From Rehmannia glutinosa (lineage: Eukaryota; Streptophyta; Magnoliopsida; Lamiales; Orobanchaceae), in contig CM071925.1 of the NCBI GenBank assembly GCA_016081115.2, forward strand, positions 15,976,441 through 16,040,440: a stretch of DNA of 64,000 nucleotides, in the 5' to 3' direction. The translations under genes and the position numbers were made by a program. The notes under the pieces are model-generated. The model worked only from the letters and a program-made list of their open reading frames with translations. It was not told the origin of the DNA and ran no database searches. Shown piece by piece: positions 56,943 to 64,000 of the stretch. Within the stretch, counting starts at the first letter, position 1, and each line of letters begins with the position of its first letter.

Positions 56943-57350
56943 TTTCTCTTTCAAAAGCTATTTTTATTCAGCAAAGTTATTATCGTGGAAGCAAATTTGA
57001 CACGTATTCCTATGTTCACTATTGAGGAATTTGATGACTGGAAAATTCGTACGTAGGCTCACCTATCAGCTTTACATGATGAAATGTGGATAGTGATAGA
57101 GGATGGGCCACTGGAAATACTGAAAGTGAACACAGCTGTATAGAGAGCAGCCGCAGTTGAAGGAGAAGAAGTTGCTGCTGAAGCAAGACCAACCCTGGTT
57201 GAGAAACCAAGGACTGAATGGACAAATGAGGACAGAAAAAGATACAACTTAGACAATGTGGCCAATGACATACTTTATAAAACCTTGGACAAAGCAATGT
57301 TCAACAAAGTCAAATCCTGTCAAACTGCAAAACAAATCTGGGATAAATTA
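56943..57350 (+). pseudogene. Third partial copia gag at the end of the array
   Basis: It repeats the start of gag (TIEEFDDWKIRT, a TAG, then AHLSALHDEMWIVIEDGP; later EWTNEDRKRYNLDNVANDIL, QTAKQIWDKL) with stops near 57055 and 57140. It ends abruptly after GATAAATTA at about 57350, where gypsy B leader sequence begins. It shows that the array once continued into at least a third unit. Confidence 0.85.
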
Positions 57351-57460
57351 ATTCATGAAGCATACAGTGCATCAAACAATAAAGTAAAACATACTGGCAT
57401 GCTTGAGCTCCACGAGTTCTGAGTTCATGTACATGGACAGTGTACAGAACCTGCAAACTG
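57351..57460 (-). other. Gypsy B leader between primer site and copia array
   Basis: Non-coding on both strands. On the minus strand it follows the primer site and would lead into the gag region at 28535. The junction with copia gag is at about 57350. Confidence 0.6.
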
Positions 57461-57474
57461 GGCTTTGATACCAC
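57461..57474 (-). promoter_or_regulatory. Primer-binding site of gypsy B
   Basis: On the minus strand TGGTATCAAAGCCC lies two bases after the end of the 5' LTR (GTGTGACA-GAG). It fits an initiator-Met tRNA primer with one change from the common TGGTATCAGAGC. Confidence 0.8.
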
Positions 57475-57476
57475 TC

Positions 57477-59959
57477 TGTCACACCCACCCCTATTACGAC
57501 TACTAGAAAAAATATAAATAGTAAAACTCGGCCACCAACTCTATGTAAAACGTGTAAAAATTTTAATTTCTTTTCCCTGTGAAAATCATTTTAATAAAAA
57601 GGTCAGGACAAGTCATGTCCACAACAAAAGAAGTAACCAACCCTGTTATTAAATACACCAGACATCCACGTGATCAAACACATAACCCACATCACACAGC
57701 TATTTACATGTACATATTTACATCAGATTTTTCAAAAGAGGTACAACCTTAAACCAAAATATAATACAAGACCAAAAAGGGAAATGTTACCTATCAACAT
57801 AGCCCAACAGGTCGTCATCCATGTACACTGTCCTCAATAACATGTAGGAGCTCCAGCAGCCTGTCCAGTAAGCCCATGAAATCCAACAGCATCACCAGAC
57901 TCACCTACAATACATGAACTACGTGAGCTAATGCCCAATAAGCGAAAACCATGCATGTTTAATGAACAATGCAATACAAATGCAAATGAATGCTAAGATT
58001 TTTTACCATAAGTGCACATAATGCATTGAAATATATTTTTTGTAATCATTTCTTTACATAGGGCCCTGGACCCACCTGCTATGCACCGGAAAGAGCTAAA
58101 CACAATATCAATAATCACATGGCCATAATCATATTAACACCGCCTAGGGCCATCTCCCGGGACCACCCGAGGTTCACCCCCTGTCTTCCCCAATGATCCC
58201 CCATGAGTCTTCCCCCTAACGTGTCAATAAGGATACAGTCAAGTGGTCTGCCCCCTCGTGACCATCAGAGGCACACCCCCTATCAACCCCTATGATCCTC
58301 CGAGGAATAACACCTACTGCACCCTAAAATTTATCATAAAAGCACGTCTCGCATGCCTCGGTGCACTAGCAGTGGCCAACCAAAATCTTTTCTTTTCAAA
58401 GAAAGTTATCGTGTCGTGCATGCCTCATCTCAACAATGCTCATATGTTTGCATGCACGTGCAAAGGCCAATGAATGACATGCCTAATGAAACAATAATCA
58501 TCACACTCCAATATCCACCAAGCAAAATATGAACATCAAGTGTTTCCATAATGCATCTATCATGAAACAAGAATCGCATTTAGTATCAATAAGACAAGAA
58601 ATACTATGTTCATGCATTGTAGTTGCAGATGGATTTTCACTTACCTTTCACCCGTGGATACGCTACTTAAAGTTAGCTAATTTTCTTTCTCCCTAACCTT
58701 AGATATAAGACAGCCTGTAAAAACATAAGTTATCAATTTCTAATTTTAATCATTAAGTTTAATGTTTACATATAATGAAATATCTAAAATATAATTCTAG
58801 ATAAGCAAACAATCGGAATTTCGATCTTCTAATCCAAACCTTATCAGTCCATCTTCCTCGTAATTAAATTTTAATGGTGTAATTGAAACCGACATGTAAT
58901 ATAAAGCTATTGTTCATGTTTCCTTAAATAAGAATTTGTACCGATTCACTATATATTAGCTAATCTCATTTTTCACCTTCAGCACATAAACTACCTATGA
59001 ACCTTTTTAATTAGCTTTTAAATCATGATTGTCCAACAAGGCAAGGTGGAGGTGGCTTTGGGGAAACTTACCAGTATTCACTTCTGCAAAGTATTGATAA
59101 CCTTTTGTTCTCCCTCTCTTAATTTTGTTTTGAGTGTATATGGTGTGTGTTTTGTTGGTTCTTATCTCTACAGAAGTCGAAAACATATCTATTTATCAAT
59201 CCGTTTTTGCTAGCTTAAGGCGGTGCTAGTAACTTAACATATAATTTAACATATATATGTATTACATGCGCCACTTGTCATGCCTATATATATATATATA
59301 ATCTTTTATTAGGATATTATTACTTGTATATATATATATATATACATAGTTCATGAATCAATATATAATCACCTATATACATCATTCATCTAGTTAGCTA
59401 TATACGATATATACATGTATATATATATGTTAAGTTATTTATATACATGTAATCAGCATAGGAAGTAAGATAAAGATTAGTACTGTACAATTTCCAATAT
59501 TCTCATATAAGGTCCTACTCTATTTTTAAATTATAATTTTAACCCACTTTCTCATATATTTAATAAAATTATTAATCTTAAATAATATAACATCTTAATA
59601 TCAAATTCTCAATCATAAGTTACATTAATCCGTTTCAATAAATTTGATTGTATTTTGTGTTTTTCCGATACACATATTGTTGCCACCTTTCACCCCTAAA
59701 TTTACCACGTGTAATGTTGAGACTCTTATCCTTTTGATGCTATCATGTGTAACTTAATAACTAACATGTAATAGTCCGACAAATAAATACTTTTTTTCTA
59801 CTTAAATTAGTAATCCGACGACTAACACTATAGGTGAGTTCTACAATTATTGAACTAGTCATGTAGTATAAAATAATCAGATTATGCAAATAGCACATAA
59901 CCAACATGTAATGCATGAACTATATTGGCCAGTGAATAGTGTGAGGCTCGGGTATTACA
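57477..59959 (-). mobile_element. 5' LTR of gypsy B, 2.48 kb
   Basis: It begins TGTAATACCC at 59959 and ends GGGTGTGACA at 57477 on the minus strand. It aligns with the 3' LTR at 21710-24166 throughout, with scattered substitutions and longer (TA)n runs (for example 59285-59301 and 59325-59345). Immediately beyond it is GTGTA (59960-59964), the right copy of the target duplication. Confidence 0.92.
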
Positions 59960-59964
59960 GTGTA

Positions 59965-60549
59965 TGTGCCAGATGTCAATGTCCACCAAGAGAGGGTCAC
60001 ATGACTGTAGCTAAGAGAATCCTAAGATATTTGAAGGGATGCCAAGAAGTTGGCTTATGGTATCCAAAGGATGGAGGATTCAAGCTAGTTGGCTACTCAG
60101 ACTCATACTATGTTGGATGTAGAGTGGATAGGAAAAGTACATCAGGTACCTGTCAAATGCTTGGAAATAGGTTGGTTTCTTGGTTCAGCAAGAAACAAAA
60201 TTCAATAGCCACATCCATAGCTGAAGCAGTGTACATAGCTGCGGGCAACTATTGTGCCCAAGTGTTATGGATGAGGCAACTGAGAGACTATAATATAGAA
60301 GAGAAAGAGATTTCAATTTTGTGTGATAACACAAGTGCTATTACAATTACTCGAAATCTAGTATTGCATCCAAGAACCAAGCGCATTGATATCAGATATA
60401 ATTTCAAAAGAGATCATGTTGAAAAGAAAGACATCATATTTGGAATGCATATCAACTGATTAGCAGTTAGCTGATATATTCACTAAGTCATTATGTGAAT
60501 CAAGATTTGAAGAGCTTAAAAATGAACTTAGATTGATTGAGCTAAGTTA
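59965..60549 (+). pseudogene. Copia A pol, RT end and RNase H (after the gypsy insertion)
   Basis: This continues the RT-RNase H of copia A: KRILRYLKGCQEVGLWYPKD, GGFKLVGYSDSYYVGCRV (the DSDYAG Asp is changed to Tyr), KSTSGTCQMLGNRLVSWFSK, AEAVYIAAGNYCAQVLWM (the usual Glu of the AEAEY box is Val), KRIDIRYNFKRDHVEKKD, a frameshift near 60435 and then DIFTKSLCESRFEELK-like words and a stop near 60548. Two RNase H active-site positions are altered. Confidence 0.85.
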
Positions 60550-60792
60550 GAAGGCTCAGAAGACTCAATCAGCAAAGTTAAAGAAGAGAGTATTGGGAAT
60601 CAGCAAAGTTCCATTTTTCAGCAAAGTGAAATAGCCAAGACGACTAGTCAACTGTATCGAATTAGTTGGACAATCGAGTGGTTATTATATGAAGAGAGAA
60701 GCAGAGTCAAGTCAATTATAGAAGATAGCCGAGTTATTTATGAGCTAAGTGAAAAACACAGTCGTTTTCTGCGAGCGGGAATGTTCTGGGCT

Positions 60793-61106
60793 TGACGTCA
60801 GCAGTAATTATGGTGTCAGTAAAAAGCCTGTACTCGTTTTACCTATGATTGGATATAAATGTTGTTGCATTTAATGCGGGGAAATTAATGCGGTTTCAAG
60901 ACACGATCTCAACCGTTGATCAAATTTAAATATTTTAGAATTCCAAAAACCATCCCCTCACATCCCATATATAGAGAAATCTATTATCTCTCTCCTCACA
61001 ACTCTTTCATTTCTCTCCAGCAAAAGAAGAAGTATTCTCTCTGCAAACTGATAGCAAAGAAACCCTAGTTCATCATCCGCTCAAATCTCAAGTTCAAAAC
61101 TCAGAA
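60793..61106 (+). promoter_or_regulatory. Putative internal promoter and leader of the env-like ORF, copy A
   Basis: It contains perfect TGACGTCA (60793-60800), GGATATAAATG (60851-60861), AACCGTTGATC, the TATA box CCATATATAGAG (60965-60976), a CT-rich tract (60979-61020), an AAACCCTAG word and ATG at 61107. Although copia A is the most diverged copy, the layout is the same as in copies C and D. Confidence 0.6.
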
Positions 61107-61273
61107 ATGGAACCAACGTACGACCATGTGAAGATGGTTGAGAAAATTCCCACTAGTTCTTCGGTGGATTTTGAAGGATTGGTAAAACAGGGGGCTGACA
61201 AAGCGCTAGCCAGAAAGATAGCTGAGAAACTGGAAAAGTCAGGTCTCAAGAAGTTTCTTTCTATGGAGTTTTT
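61107..61273 (+). pseudogene. Copia A env-like ORF, first 56 codons
   Basis: MEPTYDHVKMVEKIPTSSSV, then a FEGLVKQGADKALARKIAEK block, matches the N-terminus of the env-like ORFs at 36189 and 51156. The frame is uninterrupted until a gypsy LTR cuts it at 61274 (after LSMEF). Confidence 0.8.
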
Positions 61274-62785
61274 TGATACTTGTGAAATATATGTGCATTT
61301 AAGGGCTTATTTTGTTATATAATTGATGCATTTGCATGTATATTTAGTGTGTTTTACTTGGTTTCCTTTGTTAGGCGTGATACTGCATACTCTAGTAATT
61401 TTTGCAGAAAATGGAGCTAAATTGGACAAAAGGTGATAGAATGTTTCAAAGGATATGTCAAAAGACAAGGTGCAAACAAAAATATTAAGTAAAGAAGCAT
61501 ACACACTCGAACAAAAGGGAATTTCCTTCAAAAATGTCCAAATGCGCTAATAGTTTTAAGCAATGATAGAGTTTAATATTTTGGCCATAACGTTCTCTAG
61601 AAAATAGATATTGAGATGATTCAAGTGGTTATGGAAAGCTAAAAGACAGGACTACAACTTTCAGGAAGACCCCAGGAGCAAAATCCAATCGCACGATCCG
61701 ACTGTGTGGGTTGACACGGTCGTGCAAAGTGTCTACGGCTGAATTGGTTTCCTTTTCGTACCAAAACTCTACAAGTGATATCTCCAAGCACATATATAAA
61801 GGAGCAAGGGTTGCACGGAAATTTATACATTCATACACCACACAACACACCAAAATACACAGGAAAATAAGATCAAAGGTCTTCTAAAAGAGGAGGGCTA
61901 GGTTACGAAGAACACCACAAGGCCTTTCGCCTCTACGGAAGCACAAGAGTTTCGAAGGCTTGGAAGGAAGATCCATCCTGACAAGAAATGGTTTTCTTTT
62001 GTAGTTTAAATCTTTTGTCTGTGCTTAAACGATGTCACAATGTTGATTTCAAATTTGTCTATGAATTTGTTATCAATGTTTGACTAATCTTTCCGATCTT
62101 GGGACATAATCAAAACTGTGGGTTCATGTTAAATCTTGATTACTTGTTTTCCTAATTGATTCATGTGATCTATATTATGAATTCGAGTGCTTATTTATAA
62201 TTGTCGATTATTTGGCCAATACTTTGCATGTCATACTTGTTAGTCCATAATTCGGGAGGTGAGTTCTAACAAGACAAAAATCAAATTCAGACATAAATAG
62301 GGTAATGTATCGGAAGACTACTTCTGTTTGTGGGGAGTATTTCAATTCAAAGATCTGTTGGGAGTTAATAATAGTTGTGATAGATCGGGAGACCTCAATT
62401 ATTATTAATCTACTGTTTATGCACCACCCGGGAGGGGGAATAAACTATTTTAGGAATTAAACCCATATAAACGCATGAATTGGTTTTTGGAACTTTAATT
62501 TGATTTAATATTGAAGAAACATGTTGAGATTATGTGCCTAAAGTTGCTTCTGTGGTTGTTGAAACTACTTGTGGGCGTTCGAAAATTAGTTTCTTTTTAT
62601 TTTCTTTTATTTTTGATTTTTATAAAAACTTGATAATCGGTCGCTTCAATAAAATTGGAATGCGATGTTATTATAGCCTAAGTGTTTCATAGTCAATCCC
62701 TGAGGAATACGACCTTGCTTGCCATTATCCTATAAACTACACCGTACACTTGCAGTATAGATATCCAAAATATTTTTGGCGAACA
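61274..62785 (+). mobile_element. Ty3/gypsy LTR inserted in copia A, about 1.5 kb
   Basis: It starts TGATACTTGTG, ends GGCGAACA and is followed by a primer-site-like word, so it is read as a 5' LTR. A TATA-like box CATATATAAAGG lies at 61790-61801. It shares blocks with the LTR at 542-2104 ('tttggccataac', 'gattcaagtgg' and 'atggaaagct'), so it is the same broad lineage. A CACGGTCGTGC word (61715-61730) matches the palindrome family seen downstream. Confidence 0.7.
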
Positions 62786-62790
62786 AGTTT

Positions 62791-62808
62791 TGACGCTGTT
62801 GCCGGAGA
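62791..62808 (+). promoter_or_regulatory. Degenerate TGGCGC-type primer-binding site
   Basis: TGACGCTGTTGCCGGAGA resembles the TGGCGCCGTTGCCGGGGA word that follows the LTR in many plant Athila/Tat-type gypsy elements, with a few transitions. Confidence 0.65.
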
Positions 62809-63572
62809 TTGAAAGATTCTACTCAGATATAGTAATAAGTAGTTCAATCTTAATTGAAGTTTTTTTGTAAATATATAATTTTTTCTATTTTTTCGATATT
62901 TTTTGTAAATATTTTTTTTATTTTTTCGATTTTTGTAAATTATTTTCCTTTTTATTTTTGATTTTTTCTTCTTTTGTAAATATATTTTTTTTATTGCTTG
63001 TTTCTAACATCGTTTTTGTTGAATGTGAGATTGGAATCATTGGAGACACAAGTAGCTCAAAATCGGTACTGCAGTGGGAGGCCAACAGCAAAAGAGCATA
63101 TTCCCAAGCGATACTTAACTTGATACGAGAAAATGGTACAACGCCATTCCTCTGATGGATGGTAAAAAATATGAGGGCTCATAGATTTCAATTGACACGG
63201 TTCAACGGCCGTGATGTTAGAAATTTGAAGTCTGGCTGAAGAAGTAAAACTTAGCGCTTTGTGGGAGGCAACCCAAGAGACGTCGCGACAAACCCCGGGG
63301 TTTAAAAAAAAAAGTTCACACGACCGTGTGGAATTCCACACGGGCCGTGCGACCCACAGAGACCGGCCTCACGGGCAGGCTGTGTGAGCTGCACACGACC
63401 ATGTGGCTGGAGACATCAGCAAAACAGAGGCCACGACCAGGGCTAGGCCGTGTGAAATGCACACGGGTCGTGTGAACTATCTAGGTAAGTACTGTTTACA
63501 CATTCCTCTTTATTTTGCTAATTTTCTCATATGTTCGGGACGAAGCATATTTTAAGTTTGGGGGGGTTGTCA
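62809..63572 (+). mobile_element. Short gypsy internal region lacking gag-pol
   Basis: Between the primer site and a second LTR-proximal signature (GGGACGAAGCATATTTTAAG, then TTTGGGGGGGTTG at about 63540-63572) there are only about 760 bp. They contain T-rich sequence, a 65-codon ORF without homology (62958-63155), the GCGCTTTGTGGGAGGCAACC word that in such elements lies after pol (63256-63275), and palindromic CACACG repeats. No gag, protease, RT or integrase is seen, so this looks like a deletion derivative. Confidence 0.5.
63316..63475. repeat. Cluster of CACACGRCCGTGTG-type palindromes
   Basis: Self-complementary words such as CACACGACCGTGTG (63318-63331), CCACACGGGCCGTG, GCACACGACCATGTGG and AGGCCGTGTG...CACACGGGTCGTGTG recur about every 20-60 bases. 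Nearly all could form short hairpins. Relatives occur in the LTR near 61690-61730. Confidence 0.7.
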
Positions 63573-64000
63573 AGAATGCGTAATTTAGTAATGTTGCATT
63601 TTTTCATTGCATTTAGGATTGCATATAAAAGCATAAAAATTTGCATTAATTTTTTTTCGATTTTTTTCTTATTTTAAATCTACCAAAAACCATTGCTCGT
63701 TCTCGAGCAAATTAAGAAAAATAAAATCACGGGGTACAAAGAACACACAAGAACACTATAAACATTTAATCTCATTTGTCTCCATATCTAAGTAAACCAT
63801 GCAATTCATTATCAAGAAATCACCAATTAGAAGTTCGACATAATTAATACTCTCTCGGGTACTTTACATCGCTACTCACAAGTAAATAGTGTATCACTCA
63901 ACTCTCAAAGGGTATGGTAAGTGTTTACTCTCAACTCAATTCAATGAATGTAGAACTATCATAAGCTTGCAAATCGTCTAACATCTCTACCACTTTTGTG
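63573..64000 (+). mobile_element. Possible start of another LTR or 3' region, running past the window
   Basis: It follows the polypurine-like TTTGGGGGGGT. TGTCAAGAATGCG could be an LTR start, but it does not align with the LTR at 61274, so the two are not a simple pair. No gene is seen. The remainder (63700-64000) is unassigned. Confidence 0.35.

Larger units (their letters stand above)
28536..57350 (+). mobile_element. Sirevirus-like copia array: LTR-C-LTR-D-LTR-gag
   Basis: The order is LTR1 (28536-30116), internal region C (30117-40207), partial LTR2 (40208-40932), internal region D (40933-55427, with a CACTA insert), LTR3 lacking its end (55428-56942) and a third partial gag (56943-57350). 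All parts are one family in one orientation. Such LTR-sharing tandem copies are expected from unequal recombination between LTRs of neighbouring or sister copies. The TGGTATCAGAGC primer sites, UBN2-type gag, copia domain order (integrase before RT) and a third ORF after pol indicate the Sirevirus/SIRE lineage. Confidence 0.88.
21710..59959 (-). mobile_element. Gypsy B: Tekay/Del-like chromovirus, split by the copia array
   Basis: On the minus strand the order is 5' LTR (59959-57477), primer site (57474-57461), leader (to 57351), a gap filled by the copia array (57350-28536), then gag (28455), protease, RT, RNase H, integrase, chromodomain (24207), polypurine tract and 3' LTR (24166-21710). 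Both LTRs begin TGTAATACCC and end GTGTGACA or GCGTGACA. The target duplication GTGTA is present on both outer sides. The chromodomain after the integrase places it among chromoviruses, and the LTR length with the Met-type primer site suits the Tekay/Del clade. Confidence 0.9.
17423..61273 (+). mobile_element. Copia A: outermost Sirevirus-like copia remnant, split by gypsy B
   Basis: Two pieces belong together: 17423-21709 (partial LTR, gag tail, pol up to RT) and 59965-61273 (RNase H, leader, start of the env-like ORF). They align in order with copia copy C (28536-40207). The gap is filled by gypsy B, whose 5-bp target duplication GTGTA sits exactly at the break (21705-21709 and 59960-59964). 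Within intact copies the same spot reads GTAGGTGTATGTGC, which confirms that the two sides were once contiguous. The right end is cut at 61274 by another gypsy LTR. Confidence 0.88.

Noticed and set aside
63573..64000. 3' LTR paired with 61274-62785
   Set aside because: The first 100 bases do not align with the LTR at 61274, so pairing cannot be claimed from this window.
1..64000. CRISPR arrays, tRNA or rRNA genes, bacterial-type operons
   Set aside because: No regularly spaced identical repeats, no tRNA cloverleaf or rRNA sequence noticed. Sequence and element types are plant nuclear.

Overview
The window looks like repeat-dense intergenic DNA from an angiosperm, most likely a eudicot. It is AT-rich and shows no intact cellular gene, tRNA, rRNA or CRISPR array. 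Nearly everything recognisable is a transposable element: Ty1/copia with a Sirevirus-like third ORF, Ty3/gypsy with a Tekay/Del-like chromodomain, another gypsy family using a TGGCGC-type primer site, CACTA DNA transposons, MITEs and a LINE fragment. The only cellular-gene sequence consists of exon fragments carried inside two CACTA elements. Similarity calls come from reading the translations, not from database searches.

Layout. Bases 1-3471 hold the 3' end and LTR of a gypsy element plus an AT-rich fold-back stretch and a 127-bp repeat of the LTR end. Bases 4440-8700 hold a minus-strand copia solo LTR with a perfect 5-bp target duplication (ACCTT). It lies in a roughly 1.7-kb segment that is tandemly duplicated around a copia integrase remnant, and a GGTGGCAA-ended MITE follows. 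A 196-bp Mutator-like MITE with a 10-bp target duplication sits at 9043-9238. A complete 4,060-bp CACTA element (10829-14888, target duplication AAT) carries fragments that read like a MENG/UbiE-type methyltransferase and a plant beta-galactosidase. A LINE reverse-transcriptase remnant lies at 16411-17100.

From 17423 to 61273 one nested stack fills the window. Copia A (17423-21709, resuming at 59965-61273) is split by gypsy B (21710-59959, minus strand, LTRs of about 2.46-2.48 kb, target duplication GTGTA on both sides). Gypsy B is split by a copia array (28536-57350) with the order LTR - internal C - partial LTR - internal D - LTR - partial gag. Internal D is split by a 4,040-bp CACTA element (43132-47171, target duplication CTA) that carries exons and introns of a UBP12/UBP13-like ubiquitin protease. 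Copia A is finally cut at 61274 by the LTR of another gypsy element (61274-62785) that runs to or beyond the window end.

How the parts relate. Each copia copy has gag, then pol (protease, integrase, reverse transcriptase, RNase H), then a separate env-like ORF. A leader of about 550 bp precedes that ORF. It carries TGACGTCA (one mismatch in copy D), a TATATA box and a CT-rich tract at matching positions in all three copies, which suggests a private promoter for the third ORF. The longest surviving coding stretch is the RT-RNase H region of copy C (33669-35633). All other retroelement ORFs are visibly broken.
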